A stretch of 64,000 nucleotides of DNA from Zhongshania aliphaticivorans (lineage in GTDB: Bacteria > Pseudomonadota > Gammaproteobacteria > Pseudomonadales > Spongiibacteraceae). Where the stretch lies: positions 1,357,994-1,421,993 of the forward strand of contig NZ_CACSIK010000001.1 in assembly GCF_902705875.1 (NCBI RefSeq), in the 5' to 3' direction. Below, piece by piece: positions 43,858-53,974 of this stretch; position 1 is the first letter of the stretch; each line of letters opens with the position of its first letter. Below the pieces are notes generated by a model, which was given only the letters and a program-made list of their open reading frames with translations, was not told where the DNA came from and made no database searches. The translations under genes were made by a program, and so were the position numbers.

Positions 43858-45465
43858 TTACTTCGGGTTGGGATGTTTGTCGTTGTGATAATAGTTGTCC
43901 GGGGTCAGGATGGTGTCTTTAGCAACGTCGAGTTGTTCGGGGTAATCTAGGGTGTAGTGTAGGCCTCGGCTCTCTGTGCGCTGCATTGCAGATCGAATAA
44001 TCAACTCGGCAACCATGGCGAGGTTCCTGAGTTCAAGTAAGTCGTTGCTGACCTTATAGTTTGAGTAATATTCTGCAATTTCTTGCTGTAATAACCCAGC
44101 GCGGTTTAATGCCCGTTGTAGTCTTTTGTTTGTTCTCACGATGCCGACGTAATCCCACATGAATCTGCGTAATTCATCCCAATTATGGGAGATGACCACA
44201 TCTTCGTCAGAGTCGGTTACCTGTGATTCATCCCATGCTGGCGCGATTTTTGGGGGCGGTGAATCGGCTAATGTCATGCGAATGTCAGAAGCTGCAGAAG
44301 CGCCGTATACAAAGCATTCTAATAGAGAATTACTTGCCAAGCGGTTTGCGCCGTGCAATCCAGTGAACGAGGTCTCGCCGACCGCGTACAAGCCGGGGAT
44401 GTCGGTGTGGCCATGTTGGTCTACCATTACTCCACCGCAGGTGTAATGTGCGGCGGGAACAACGGGAATAGGCTCGCGTGTAATATCTATTCCCAGCTCT
44501 AAGCAGCGAGCTTTTATGGTAGGGAAGTGCTCGAGAATAAACTCTGGAGATTTGTGGCTGATATCTAGGTAGACGCAATCGCTTCCTAAGCGTTTCATCT
44601 CGTGGTCTATCGCTCTGGCAACGACATCGCGAGGCGCAAGCTCGCCTCGCTCATCATATCTTGCCATAAAGCGTTCACCCGTAGCGGAGATGAGTTTGCC
44701 GCCTTCACCGCGTATGGCCTCAGTTATGAGAAAAGATTTCGCTTTTGGGTGGTAAAGGCAGGTTGGGTGAAACTGATTAAACTCCATATTAGCTACTCGA
44801 CAGCCTGCGCGCCATGCCATGGCAATGCCGTCGCCGCTAGCGCCGTCTGGGTTGCTGGTGTACAAATAGACTTTGTTTGCGCCGCCGGTAGCTAATACGA
44901 TGGCTTTTGCGTGGAACAATTCGACGTGACCACTGTCTCTATTGAGCACGTATGCGCCGTGGCAGCGATGTTGGGAGATAATTAAGTCGACAGCAACGTG
45001 GCGGGTAAAGACTTCAATGTTCGAATTTTCTTTGGCACGCTTGGTTAGTGTTGTAGAAACTTCTCGTCCGGTTGCGTCGGCGGCATGAATGATCCGGCGT
45101 TGGCTGTGGCCGCCTTCGCGCGTTAAGTGGAAAGCATCCTCACGTTGTTCGTAGAGACTGAATTGCACCCCCTGGGTGAGTAGCCATTTTATGCTGTCGC
45201 TGCTGTTTTTGACGGTGAAGCGTACACTGTCTTCGTGGCACAATTGTGCTCCAGCGGTTACGGTGTCAGCAACATGGGCATCAACGCTGTCACCCTCATG
45301 CAGTACTGCGGCAATGCCACCTTGGGCCCAGTAGGTTGAGCCGGCATCCATCTCACCTTTGCTTATAATGGCAATGTGAGCAGAGTCGGCGAGCTGTAGT
45401 GCGAGTGTAAGACCTGCGGCGCCGCTTCCTATCACTAGAACGTCGTGTGAATGGTAGTGGGTCAT
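43858..45465 (-). CDS. nadB: L-aspartate oxidase
   Basis: Flavoprotein that makes iminoaspartate, the first step of NAD biosynthesis. It has 535 residues. The FAD loop is [44 protein letters not shown] (here [15 protein letters not shown]), [11 protein letters not shown], and [17 protein letters not shown] are all present. The distal end [31 protein letters not shown] is the succinate-dehydrogenase-like C-terminal domain. GGAGC precedes the start. It is convergent with ygfX and divergent from rpoE. Confidence 0.96.
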   Translation of the reverse strand: MTHYHSHDVLVIGSGAAGLTLALQLADSAHIAIISKGEMDAGSTYWAQGGIAAVLHEGDSVDAHVADTVTAGAQLCHEDSVRFTVKNSSDSIKWLLTQGVQFSLYEQREDAFHLTREGGHSQRRIIHAADATGREVSTTLTKRAKENSNIEVFTRHVAVDLIISQHRCHGAYVLNRDSGHVELFHAKAIVLATGGANKVYLYTSNPDGASGDGIAMAWRAGCRVANMEFNQFHPTCLYHPKAKSFLITEAIRGEGGKLISATGERFMARYDERGELAPRDVVARAIDHEMKRLGSDCVYLDISHKSPEFILEHFPTIKARCLELGIDITREPIPVVPAAHYTCGGVMVDQHGHTDIPGLYAVGETSFTGLHGANRLASNSLLECFVYGASAASDIRMTLADSPPPKIAPAWDESQVTDSDEDVVISHNWDELRRFMWDYVGIVRTNKRLQRALNRAGLLQQEIAEYYSNYKVSNDLLELRNLAMVAELIIRSAMQRTESRGLHYTLDYPEQLDVAKDTILTPDNYYHNDKHPNPK

Positions 45466-45617
45466 ATTGTTATTTGCTCCTGCCGCCGAGCAGCTATAAT
45501 ATGCCGCTCAAGATGTAAATTGGCGCAAAGTATACTGATAGAAAGACGCCTTACCAATATTTGCCTGCATACGCGCCATTACTAATGGGGTATATGCTGA
45601 AAAGGGACATAATGACA

Positions 45618-45644
45618 GAACTTCTTTTAACCTCGGTGGTCTAC
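45618..45644 (+). promoter_or_regulatory. Candidate sigma-E (AlgU) promoter of the rpoE operon
   Basis: GAACTT at 45618-45623, a 16-base spacer, and TCTAC at 45640-45644 match the RpoE/AlgU consensus GAACTT-N16/17-TCtga closely at -35 and partly at -10. It lies ~40 bases before the rpoE start, which implies autoregulation as in other rpoE operons. Confidence 0.6.
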
Positions 45645-45681
45645 TCACCACAAGCTGCCGAAAGGCCTGCAGTGAGGCAAT

Positions 45682-46278
45682 ATGGCCGACCCTAAGCAGA
45701 CGGATCAGCAGCTAGTTGAGCGAGTCCAAAAGGGCGATAAACGTGCATTTGATATGTTGGTAATTAAATACCAGCATAAAATTTTTGGTTTGATTTCACG
45801 TTACGTGAAAGATAATGATGAAATTCAGGATGTGGCCCAAGAGGCTTTTGTTAAGGCTTATCGTGCTCTTCCTAAGTTTCGAGGCGATAGTGCTTTTTAT
45901 ACATGGTTGTACCGTATAGCGATTAATACAGCAAAAAATTACTTGGTGGCGCGGAATCGTCGTCCGCCGGGTGTTGATGTTGATGTGGCTGATGCGGAAT
46001 ATTTTGAAGGACCATCGGGTTTGAAGGATATTGAAACCCCTGAAAATCAACTATACGGCAATGAGCTGAAAAAAGTGGTTCAAGACGCTATAAAGGCTTT
46101 GCCCGAGGATTTGCGCTCTGCACTTAGTTTGCGTGAGTTTGACGGCTTGAGTTATGAAGATATTGCATCGGTAATGGATTGTCCGGTCGGTACGGTACGG
46201 TCGCGTATTTTTCGCGCCCGCGAGGCAGTTGATCTGCGAGTTAAAGCCCAGATTAGTGGCGAAGAGGTGGAACTATGA
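45682..46278 (+). CDS. rpoE: Extracytoplasmic sigma factor RpoE/AlgU
   Basis: A 198-residue group 4 sigma factor for envelope stress. Region 2 has DNDEIQDVAQEAFVKAYRALPKFRGDSAFYTWLYRIAIN (landmarks DVAQEAFVKAYRAL and FYTWLYRIAIN), and region 4 has LSLREFDGLSYEDIASVMDCPVGTVRSRIFRAR (landmarks GLSYEDIA, PVGTVRSRI). The order nadB / rpoE / rseA / rseB / rseC and the upstream sigma-E promoter confirm the identity. Its stop overlaps rseA by 4 bases. Confidence 0.97.
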   Translation: MADPKQTDQQLVERVQKGDKRAFDMLVIKYQHKIFGLISRYVKDNDEIQDVAQEAFVKAYRALPKFRGDSAFYTWLYRIAINTAKNYLVARNRRPPGVDVDVADAEYFEGPSGLKDIETPENQLYGNELKKVVQDAIKALPEDLRSALSLREFDGLSYEDIASVMDCPVGTVRSRIFRAREAVDLRVKAQISGEEVEL

Positions 46279-46853
46279 ACGATACCGTCAGGGAGTCCCT
46301 GTCTGCATTGATGGACGGTGAGTCCAGTGAGCTAGAGCTTAGACGCATACTTAATGCTGATGAGCAGACAGTTCGTACCGAGTGGGCGAATTTACACCGT
46401 TCGCAGCAATTATTAAAAAATGAAAGTAATGACTTTATGGCGTGGGATATCTCGTCAAGAGTTATGGCTGAAATAGCAGACGAAGACAGCCCAAGCCGTT
46501 CAGGTACTGGCTGGAAACAGGCGGTATCTGGGTTGGCGATTGCTGCAAGCGTTGCGGCTGTCGTGGTTGTTGGGTCGCTGGGTAGTAATATGTTTGGCGG
46601 CTCGTCAACTATGGTGGCGGATAACAATGCAGTGAGTGGCCGTGTTTATCCTGCTCAGGTTTCTGCAGCCGTTGGCGGTGTTGCGGTGAGCGCTCAGGCA
46701 CAAGCTTCGCCAGCTGGACCTTTGCTTAATAACGATGCTGAAGCTCGCAAGCGTTTTGAGGCTTATTTGCGCAAACATACAGACCGTGCAGCGTTTAATA
46801 ATGGCCAGGGAATGGTGTCTTACGCGCGAGTTGTATCGCAGGAGTCTAAATAG
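46275..46853 (+). CDS. rseA: Anti-sigma-E factor RseA (MucA)
   Basis: A 192-residue bitopic anti-sigma factor. The cytoplasmic domain (~1-80) begins VRESLSALMDGESSELELRR, the sigma-binding start; a membrane helix is at ~87-108; the periplasmic part (~110-192) would bind RseB and be cut by DegS- and RseP-type proteases. The protease genes are not in this window. It starts in a 4-base overlap with rpoE, giving matched synthesis. Confidence 0.9.
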   Translation: MNDTVRESLSALMDGESSELELRRILNADEQTVRTEWANLHRSQQLLKNESNDFMAWDISSRVMAEIADEDSPSRSGTGWKQAVSGLAIAASVAAVVVVGSLGSNMFGGSSTMVADNNAVSGRVYPAQVSAAVGGVAVSAQAQASPAGPLLNNDAEARKRFEAYLRKHTDRAAFNNGQGMVSYARVVSQESK

Positions 46854-46854
46854 C

Positions 46855-47769
46855 GTGATCGCTCGGCTAGCTTTGATGGTGCTGGCTACTGTCTTGGTTA
46901 GCATTCCAGTCTTCGGTCTTGAATCTGGCGGTGAATTATTAGAGAAGATGACGCATAGTCATCGAGAATTAAATTACCGCGCCATAGTTACCTATCAATG
47001 GGGAGATAAGCTTAGCAGCTATCGCATTACTCATACTGTTAATGATGGTAAGGAGTTTGAGGCTTTAGAATCGCTGGATGGTGAGCAACTCGATTTGGTT
47101 CGTCGGGGCCACAAAGTAGGTTGTATCCATTTGGGTCCCCAGTTGATCCGTCATTTAAGCCATAATGATGATCAAGGTTTATATCGCTATTACGACATTG
47201 ACATAGTCAGTGAAGGCCGTATCGCTGGTCGTGATACGGTTAATTTATCGGTCACTCCCCGAGATGTTTATCGTTTAGGTTATCGCTTGTCGCTCGATAG
47301 TGAGACCGGCTTGTTGTTGCGCTCAGATATTGTTAATCAACAAGGGAACGTACTTGAGCGATTTCAGTATGTCATGCTCGACCTCAACATTCCTGCTAAT
47401 GAATTGCTACTTAAAGACGCTGTAGAAGTTAAGTATCGTCCTTCTCCTTCGAATAAGGATTCATTGAAGAACGTGCGACGTTGGCAGCCAAACTGGATTC
47501 CTGCAGGGTTTACCCCCATAAATGATGCCGCTGCTGATAGTGAAACCTTAAGCTATACCGATGGTTTTGCGGTTATGTCAGTGTTTATTGAGCCGTTTTT
47601 AAGTGCTCGGGCAGATGTGGTTCCGGCTGTCGAGGGCGGTATGCGTAGAGGTGCTTCGGTCAGTTATACTGTCGCTTTTCCTGATAAGTCAGTCTTTGTC
47701 ACTGTGGTAGGTGAGGTGCCAATTTTGACGGCTATGCAGGTCGCTAAATCTTTAAGCTGGCATCAATGA
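46855..47769 (+). CDS. rseB: Sigma-E regulatory protein RseB (MucB)
   Basis: A 304-residue periplasmic protein that shields RseA from proteolysis and senses mislocalised lipoproteins or lipopolysaccharide. I place the start at GTG 46855, giving a signal peptide (VIARLALMVLATVLVSIPVFG) and GGAG 10 bases upstream. The frame stays open back into rseA but those residues do not belong. The mature protein follows MucB/RseB: LLEKMTHSHRELNYRAIVTYQWG (landmarks EKMTHSHRELNY, AIVTYQWG), RLGYRLSLDSETGLLLRSD, and the C-terminal FAVMSVFIEP. It overlaps rseC by 4 bases. Confidence 0.9.
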   Translation: MIARLALMVLATVLVSIPVFGLESGGELLEKMTHSHRELNYRAIVTYQWGDKLSSYRITHTVNDGKEFEALESLDGEQLDLVRRGHKVGCIHLGPQLIRHLSHNDDQGLYRYYDIDIVSEGRIAGRDTVNLSVTPRDVYRLGYRLSLDSETGLLLRSDIVNQQGNVLERFQYVMLDLNIPANELLLKDAVEVKYRPSPSNKDSLKNVRRWQPNWIPAGFTPINDAAADSETLSYTDGFAVMSVFIEPFLSARADVVPAVEGGMRRGASVSYTVAFPDKSVFVTVVGEVPILTAMQVAKSLSWHQ

Positions 47770-48260
47770 TGATAACGGAGTCGGGGCGAGTAGTCGGCAT
47801 CGAGGAAGATGCTTTGTGGGTGGAAACTGTGCGTCGTAGTACTTGCGGTAGTTGTGCCGCGCAAAAGGGGTGCGGTCAAGGTTTGATGAACAAAGCAACT
47901 GATGGCCGCCGTAATCAATTACGGGTATTATTGGGCTCGCAACCATCCAGCATGTTTGAATTGGATGAAGAGGTGGGCATCAGTATTCCTGAGCGGGCTT
48001 TAATTTCCGGTGCATTGGTTGTGTATTTACTACCGCTTTTGAGCATGATTGCAGGGATGGGGCTTGCGTCAAATTACGGCTCCGGTGATGGCGTTGCTGC
48101 AATTGGGGCTTTACTGGGTTTTATGGCCGGCGCCGCCTTGGTGCGATTACATGCGTCATACATTCGTAATAACCCTGCTTTTCAGGCCACAGTGATAGCA
48201 AAAGACCGTCCAAGTGTGATTGATTGCTCCTTAGTTAATGCTTCCCCTCATTCAGAATGA
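47766..48260 (+). CDS. rseC: SoxR-reducing / sigma-E operon protein RseC (MucC)
   Basis: A 164-residue membrane protein. The Cys motif CGSCAAQKGCGQG near the N-terminus is the RseC signature; two membrane helices lie at ~82-130. Homologues modulate sigma-E and, in E. coli, help reduce SoxR with Rsx proteins. It ends the rpoE operon. In Pseudomonas mucD (a DegP-type protease) follows next, but here lepA begins 89 bases later. Confidence 0.9.
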   Translation: MMITESGRVVGIEEDALWVETVRRSTCGSCAAQKGCGQGLMNKATDGRRNQLRVLLGSQPSSMFELDEEVGISIPERALISGALVVYLLPLLSMIAGMGLASNYGSGDGVAAIGALLGFMAGAALVRLHASYIRNNPAFQATVIAKDRPSVIDCSLVNASPHSE

Positions 48261-48349
48261 GTCTATTCATAGCCTAAAGCTGTGGCTTTGCGATACAATC
48301 GCGCCTCTTGAATTTCATCCTTTTTATTTCTCTGAGGTATCAGCCGAGC

Positions 48350-50149
48350 GTGTCTAGTCTCGATTTAATTCGCAATTTCTCAATAATTGCCCATATCGAC
48401 CACGGTAAATCTACTTTAGCAGATCGGTTTATTCAGACCTGCGGCGGTCTGACTGAACGTGAGATGTCAGCCCAAGTATTGGATTCCATGGATATTGAGC
48501 GTGAACGCGGTATCACTATAAAAGCGCAATCGGTTACGCTTAATTACACCGCGCTCGACGGTAAAACATACCAACTGAACTTTATTGACACCCCCGGCCA
48601 CGTCGATTTTTCTTATGAGGTTTCACGCTCCCTAGCGGCGTGTGAGGGTGCATTGTTGGTGGTGGACGCCGCACAAGGAGTTGAAGCACAGTCGGTGGCA
48701 AACTGTTACACCGCTATAGAGCAAGGTCTGGAAGTTTTACCTATCCTAAATAAAATGGATTTACCTCAAGCAGATCCAGATAAAGTTAAGCATGAGATTG
48801 AAGAAATTATTGGTGTTGATGCTAGTGATGCCGTAGCTGTTTCAGCTAAATCAGGTATGGGTATTGTGGATGCGCTAGAGCATCTCGTTGCTATGATTCC
48901 TCCACCAGTGGGTGATCCAGATGCCCCGTTGCAGGCTTTGATTATAGATTCTTGGTTTGATAATTATCAGGGCGTTGTATCCTTGGTAAGGGTTAAGAAC
49001 GGCACTCTGAAACGCGGCGAAAAAATCATTACCAAATCACTTGGCAAAGCACATGTTGTTGACGTAGTCGGTATCTTTACCCCTAAACAGACGTCCACTG
49101 GAATCTTGAAGGCCGGTGAAGTTGGTTTTGTTATTGCGGGTATTAAAGATATTCATGGTGCGCCAGTGGGTGATACGTTTACTCACTCGTCCACACCGAC
49201 TGTGGAGTCAATGCCTGGCTTTAAAAAGGTAAAACCACAGGTCTACGCAGGTTTATTCACGGTCTCTACTGAAGATTATGAAGATTTTCGTGACGCTTTA
49301 AGTAAATTGACATTAAACGATGCCTCGTTGTTTTATGAGCCCGAGAGCTCAGATGCGCTTGGATTTGGCTTCCGTTGCGGGTTTCTTGGCACCTTGCATA
49401 TGGAAATTATTCAGGAGCGTTTAGAGCGAGAGTACAACCTTGACCTAATTACAACGGCGCCGACGGTTATTTATGAGGTGCTTAAAAAGAACGGTCAAGT
49501 TGTCATGGTTGACAATCCTTCGTCAATGCCTGATCCCGGCGAGTTAGAAGAGACGAGAGAACCAATTGCAAAGGTCAATATTCTGGTGCCTCAAGAGCAT
49601 CTGGGTAATGTTATCAGCCTTTGTGCCGAAAAGCGTGGTGTGCAAAAGGATATGCAATTCCTCGGTCAACAGGTTTCCTTAAACTGGGAAATCCCAATGA
49701 GCGAGGTAGTGTTAGACTTTTTTGATCGACTTAAATCTGTGAGTCGTGGTTTTGCGTCCTTGGATTATGCTTTTGATCGCTTTGAAGCTGCTAACTTAGT
49801 CAAGCTGGATGTATTGATTAACGGTGATAGAGTAGATGCCTTGGCGTTAATTGTGCATAGAGATGTAGCGCAGAGTCGGGGGCGGCAATTAGTTGATAAA
49901 ATGCAGGAGCTTATACCTCGGCAAATGTTTGATGTTGCCATTCAGGCCGCTATTGGCGGTCATGTTATTGCGCGACAAACGGTTAAGGCATTGCGGAAAA
50001 ATGTGACGGCAAAGTGTTATGGTGGTGACGTTTCACGTAAGCGTAAGTTATTAGAAAAACAAAAAGCAGGTAAAAAACGGATGAAACAAGTGGGGAATGT
50101 TGAAATTCCACAGACCGCGTTTCTGGCCGTTCTAAAAATTGATAGTTAA
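48350..50149 (+). CDS. lepA: Elongation factor 4 (LepA)
   Basis: A ribosome-associated GTPase of 599 residues, identical in length to the E. coli protein. I start at GTG 48350 ([18 protein letters not shown]); an in-frame ATG at 48308 would add 14 residues. G1 is [10 protein letters not shown]3 DTPGHVDF, G4 NKMD. The C-terminal domain special to LepA is complete ([21 protein letters not shown], landmarks CYGGDVSRK). It is followed 15 bases later by lepB. Confidence 0.97.
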   Translation: MSSLDLIRNFSIIAHIDHGKSTLADRFIQTCGGLTEREMSAQVLDSMDIERERGITIKAQSVTLNYTALDGKTYQLNFIDTPGHVDFSYEVSRSLAACEGALLVVDAAQGVEAQSVANCYTAIEQGLEVLPILNKMDLPQADPDKVKHEIEEIIGVDASDAVAVSAKSGMGIVDALEHLVAMIPPPVGDPDAPLQALIIDSWFDNYQGVVSLVRVKNGTLKRGEKIITKSLGKAHVVDVVGIFTPKQTSTGILKAGEVGFVIAGIKDIHGAPVGDTFTHSSTPTVESMPGFKKVKPQVYAGLFTVSTEDYEDFRDALSKLTLNDASLFYEPESSDALGFGFRCGFLGTLHMEIIQERLEREYNLDLITTAPTVIYEVLKKNGQVVMVDNPSSMPDPGELEETREPIAKVNILVPQEHLGNVISLCAEKRGVQKDMQFLGQQVSLNWEIPMSEVVLDFFDRLKSVSRGFASLDYAFDRFEAANLVKLDVLINGDRVDALALIVHRDVAQSRGRQLVDKMQELIPRQMFDVAIQAAIGGHVIARQTVKALRKNVTAKCYGGDVSRKRKLLEKQKAGKKRMKQVGNVEIPQTAFLAVLKIDS

Positions 50150-50164
50150 GGGAAAAATTGCCGC

Positions 50165-51220
50165 ATGGTGAACTTGATTCTTATGGTGGTTGCAGCCGTA
50201 TCACTTGTTGTTTGGCTGGTTCAGGAGGTTAAGGGGCGCAGACAAATGCAACAGGCATTGCAGTGGTGCGCTGAAAAACGAACGGCCAGTGATGCCCAAT
50301 CGCTTCGTCAGCAAGTATTACCAAACTGGCTAGAGTGGACCTACCGTTTGGTAGTGTTTGCATGGTTTGTTTGGATTGCCAGTGTCGTTTTGTTAAAAGA
50401 CGGTGATTTTGCTTTGGCATTGGTCGTGCTTACTATTGTGGCCGGGATTATTGCTGGTTTAGATCGGTTTGTATTTGAAAAAGCTCGGCAAGCATTTGTC
50501 GCTTCTGGCAATGTAGCGGCATATATTACCTATTTTGTGAAGCAGGATCAGGATGCGCTGAAGTCAGAATTTGGTGGAATGCTACCGATTGCAGAAAATG
50601 CACGGTCTTTTTTCCCAGTTTTATTGGTCGTCCTCGTTTTGCGCTCGTTTGTTATTGAGCCCTTTCAAATACCCTCTGCATCAATGGTGCCGAGCTTAGA
50701 GGTTGGCGATTATATTTTAGTTAATAAATATAATTACGGTTTGAGGTTACCTGTTATTGGGACAAAGATTCTAGAAGTGGGGGAGCCTAAACGTGGTGAC
50801 GTCATGGTGTTTTTCCCACCGAATGACCCCCGTTATTTTATTAAACGCGTTGTTGGTTTACCTGGTGATGAAATTCGTTATGTGAATAAGCAATTGTATA
50901 TTAATGGTGATGTCATTCAGCAAACATTGATGGCTGAAGTGCCACCACTAAAGCCAGTAACACAGGTGCTTAGTGAGCAGCTGGGTAATGTCGATCATTT
51001 AGTGAATCACGATAAACGTATTTATCGCGGTGATTTTGTCACTACCGTTAAACCCGGACACTATTTTATGATGGGTGATAATAGGGATAATAGCAGTGAC
51101 AGCCGTGTCTGGGGCCAAGTACCAGAAGAGAATATTGTTGGTCAAGCCTTTGCCATATGGATGCATTGGCATTCATTCAGTGATTTGCCAAGTTTTAATC
51201 GTGTCGGCCGTATACGTTAG
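50165..51220 (+). CDS. lepB: Signal peptidase I
   Basis: Removes signal peptides from exported proteins. Two membrane segments lie near the N-terminus (~3-20 and ~60-97) plus a hydrophobic segment at ~149-165 just before the catalytic Ser173 in PSASMVPSLEVGDYIL. The general-base Lys227 is in YFIKRVVGLPGDEI, and MGDNRDNSSDSR is the late box. At 351 residues it is slightly longer than E. coli LepB. Same-strand order lepA-lepB-DUF4845-rnc-era-recO suggests one operon. Confidence 0.96.
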   Translation: MVNLILMVVAAVSLVVWLVQEVKGRRQMQQALQWCAEKRTASDAQSLRQQVLPNWLEWTYRLVVFAWFVWIASVVLLKDGDFALALVVLTIVAGIIAGLDRFVFEKARQAFVASGNVAAYITYFVKQDQDALKSEFGGMLPIAENARSFFPVLLVVLVLRSFVIEPFQIPSASMVPSLEVGDYILVNKYNYGLRLPVIGTKILEVGEPKRGDVMVFFPPNDPRYFIKRVVGLPGDEIRYVNKQLYINGDVIQQTLMAEVPPLKPVTQVLSEQLGNVDHLVNHDKRIYRGDFVTTVKPGHYFMMGDNRDNSSDSRVWGQVPEENIVGQAFAIWMHWHSFSDLPSFNRVGRIR

Positions 51221-51235
51221 TGATAGGGTGAAAGA

Positions 51236-51607
51236 ATGAAAACTAAACAAGCTGGTATGGGCATGATTGCCACTTTATTAGTACTAACTGTTGTCATTGT
51301 ATTCGCGACCTTGGCAGTAAAGTTAGCGCCCATTTATGTTGATTACTGGACATTGACTCGGATCATCAATGATGTGATTGAGGAAGAGCGTGGCTCGGAG
51401 GTAACGCCGGCAGCTATTCGACGTGATTTATCTAATCGATTTGTGACAAATCGAGTTGAATCTATTGCTTTGCGTGACATTAAAATTAGTAGCGAAAAAG
51501 AAGGAATTTTAATTGACGCTAGATATGAGAAGCGAACCCCAGTGATGTTTAATGTTGATGCAGTGGTTCATTTTGATGAAGCAATGTTTGTGATTCCTAG
51601 GAGTTGA
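51236..51607 (+). CDS. DUF4845 membrane-anchored protein
   Basis: A 123-residue protein with one N-terminal membrane helix (~9-30, MGMIATLLVLTVVIVFATLA) and a small periplasmic domain (VKLAPIYVDYWTLTRIINDV, YEKRTPVMFNVDAVVHFD). DUF4845 proteins sit between lepB and rnc in many gammaproteobacteria; function unknown. It overlaps nothing but ends three bases before the rnc start codon. Confidence 0.88.
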   Translation: MKTKQAGMGMIATLLVLTVVIVFATLAVKLAPIYVDYWTLTRIINDVIEEERGSEVTPAAIRRDLSNRFVTNRVESIALRDIKISSEKEGILIDARYEKRTPVMFNVDAVVHFDEAMFVIPRS

Positions 51608-51609
51608 GT

Positions 51610-52287
51610 TTGAAAACTCCTAGCGAGCTTGGCCTGAAAATTGGCTATGAATTCAAGGATGAATCTCTGCTGGCAATGGCGATTACTCATCGTAGTTTTA
51701 GTGCCGTTAATAATGAGCGGATTGAGTTTTTGGGTGACTCTCTACTCAATATGATTATTGCCGAGGCGCTGTATAAGCGTTTTCCTGATATGCGAGAAGG
51801 AGAATTGAGCCGTGTTCGAGCTTTATTGGTCAGCGGGAAAACATTGGCAGAGCTTGCAACAGAGTTTGATTTAGGCGCCTTCTTGCGGCTTGGCGCGGGT
51901 GAAAAAAATACTGGCGGCCATCGTCGAAACTCGACGCTTGCAGATGCCGTTGAGGCTCTCATCGGTGGAATTTATATTGAATCTGGGTTCGATGTGTGTC
52001 GTGAAAGAGTGCTGGCGTGGTTTGATTCTAGGCTGGTTACTTTAAACCCTGATTCTAGTCACAAAGACGCCAAAACCCGTCTTCAAGAGTTTTTACAGGC
52101 ACGTAAGTTGCCATTACCAGATTACCAATTGATAAACACAGAAGGTGCCGATCACCAGCAAACATTTGTTGTCAGTTGCGCGGTACCATTATTGAAATCA
52201 GCGGTATCGGCTAGAGGTAGCAGCCGCCGGAAGGCCGAGCAAGCTGCCGCAGAAAAAGTATTGCTTGCTTTAAAGGATAGTGAATGA
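51610..52287 (+). CDS. rnc: Ribonuclease III
   Basis: Endonuclease for double-stranded RNA, used in rRNA processing. No ATG is available; TTG 51610 has AGGAG six bases ahead, better placed than TTG 51604. It gives 225 residues. The signature [13 protein letters not shown] and the downstream [13 protein letters not shown] carry the catalytic Glu/Asp set. A double-stranded RNA-binding domain occupies the last ~70 residues ([33 protein letters not shown]). It overlaps era by 4 bases. Confidence 0.96.
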   Translation: MKTPSELGLKIGYEFKDESLLAMAITHRSFSAVNNERIEFLGDSLLNMIIAEALYKRFPDMREGELSRVRALLVSGKTLAELATEFDLGAFLRLGAGEKNTGGHRRNSTLADAVEALIGGIYIESGFDVCRERVLAWFDSRLVTLNPDSSHKDAKTRLQEFLQARKLPLPDYQLINTEGADHQQTFVVSCAVPLLKSAVSARGSSRRKAEQAAAEKVLLALKDSE

Positions 52288-53204
52288 ATAACGATGAGTC
52301 TTTAGTTGTGGGTAAACAGCGGTGTGGTTTTGTCGCCATAGTGGGGCGTCCAAATGTGGGAAAATCAACGCTGCTGAACCATATTCTTGGGCAAAAATTA
52401 AGTATTACCTCCCGTAAACCGCAAACAACAAGACACCAAGTATTGGGTATCAAGACGGAGGGTGAAAGCCAGGTTATTTATGTTGATACACCTGGGCTGC
52501 ATTTAAAAGAAGAGAAAGCCTTAAATCGATACATGAATCGAGCCGCAAGTTCAGCGATTAAAGATGTAGATTTAGTTTTGTTTGTTGTCGATAGAGACAG
52601 ATGGACAGATGATGATGAGCTTGTACTGCGTAATCTTAAAAATGCCCAATGCCCAATTGTGCTAGTTATCAATAAAGTGGATCGTTTAGAAGACAAAGGT
52701 AAAATCTTACCTTTGATTGAATCACTTCAGGCTCGGCATGGCTTTGACGATGTTGTTCCTGTGTCGGCTTTACGTGGCCATAACCGTGAAGAACTAGAGA
52801 CGGTTATCTCGCATTTCTTACCTGAAAATGAACACATGTATCCGGAAGATCAAATTACTGATCGCAGTGAGCGGTTTTTGGCTTCGGAGTTGGTGCGTGA
52901 GAAAATTATGCGCCAATTAGGCGAAGAAATTCCATATTCGATGACGGTGGAAATTGAAGAATTTAAAGCATCTTCCCGCTTATTAGAAATTAGTGCTTTG
53001 ATTCTGGTTGAACGCGATGGTCAGAAAAAAATCATTATTGGCGAAGGCGGCAGCCGTCTGCGACAAATTGGCACCGAAGCGCGCAAAGATATGGAAATTG
53101 CCTTTGATAATAAAGTGATGCTGCGCCTATGGGTGAAAGTTAAGTCCGGTTGGGCTGATGACGAGCGTGCACTGCGTAGTCTCGGTTATAACGATTTTAA
53201 GTAG
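52284..53204 (+). CDS. era: GTPase Era
   Basis: Essential GTPase for 30S ribosome maturation, 306 residues. G1 GRPNVGKST, switch region [14 protein letters not shown]3 DTPGLH, G4 NKVD. A KH domain near the C-terminus has [22 protein letters not shown] (landmarks [11 protein letters not shown]). Coupled to rnc by a 4-base overlap. Confidence 0.97.
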   Translation: MNNDESLVVGKQRCGFVAIVGRPNVGKSTLLNHILGQKLSITSRKPQTTRHQVLGIKTEGESQVIYVDTPGLHLKEEKALNRYMNRAASSAIKDVDLVLFVVDRDRWTDDDELVLRNLKNAQCPIVLVINKVDRLEDKGKILPLIESLQARHGFDDVVPVSALRGHNREELETVISHFLPENEHMYPEDQITDRSERFLASELVREKIMRQLGEEIPYSMTVEIEEFKASSRLLEISALILVERDGQKKIIIGEGGSRLRQIGTEARKDMEIAFDNKVMLRLWVKVKSGWADDERALRSLGYNDFK

Positions 53205-53206
53205 TT

Positions 53207-53944
53207 ATGAATAGGGTTGATGGCGCGCCTTGTTTTGTCCTGCACCTTAGACCTTATCGCGACACTAGCGCATTAGTCGATTTTTTCAGCTTAGATCATG
53301 GCCGGTTTACCTGTGTAGTTAAGGGCTTAAGGGGGGCTGGGCGTTCGCGGCAGCAGTGGCGAGCAGCATTGCAAATATTTAATTTGGTTGCTGTAAGTTG
53401 GCAGGGGCGTGGGGAACTCAAGTCGCTATTGAGTGTGCAGCATCAACAGAGTTATTCCTTGACTGGTCGGGCGCTCTTTTGTGGATTTTATATTAATGAG
53501 TTATTAGAGCGTTTGTTATATCGCCATGATCCCCATCCTGATGTGTTTTTGCATTATACCCACTGTTTAGATCAGCTTGCCCTCAATGCACCGCTAGAGC
53601 CAGTTCTACGGCGATTTGAATTTAATTTATTAGCGTCTTTAGGTTACGCTGTTAATATCGCCACGTGTGCGAATAGTCATGAACCAGTAAAGCCAGATGC
53701 TTATTATCGATTTGACATTGGTGAAGGTTTTTTTCCTGTTCTTGAAAATGCGCCTGGCTTGGTGTTATCAGGTGAGGCTATTTTACGCTTGGCTGAGGAA
53801 AAATTTGATGGCGAAGTTTTAGTGGTCGCAAAAAAATTAAGCCGTCAGGTTTTGGGTGTCCTGCTGGGTGATAAACCTTTGCAGAGTAGAGCCTTATTCG
53901 CTACAGGGGCAATATCAAACAAACCTAGTGGAGCTGCTGAATAG
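53207..53944 (+). CDS. recO: DNA repair protein RecO
   Basis: Recombination mediator that loads RecA at gaps with RecR and RecF. The 245-residue protein starts with an OB fold (PCFVLHLRPYRDTSALVDFFSLDHGRF, landmarks LHLRPYRDTSALVD and VKGLRG) and continues with a helical domain (CGFYINELLERLLYRHDPHPDVF). pdxJ, often next in pseudomonads, is not here; instead the convergent barA gene follows 30 bases on. Confidence 0.93.
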   Translation: MNRVDGAPCFVLHLRPYRDTSALVDFFSLDHGRFTCVVKGLRGAGRSRQQWRAALQIFNLVAVSWQGRGELKSLLSVQHQQSYSLTGRALFCGFYINELLERLLYRHDPHPDVFLHYTHCLDQLALNAPLEPVLRRFEFNLLASLGYAVNIATCANSHEPVKPDAYYRFDIGEGFFPVLENAPGLVLSGEAILRLAEEKFDGEVLVVAKKLSRQVLGVLLGDKPLQSRALFATGAISNKPSGAAE

Positions 53945-53974
53945 TAGTTACGCTCTGAGCTCACGCCTAGGCGC

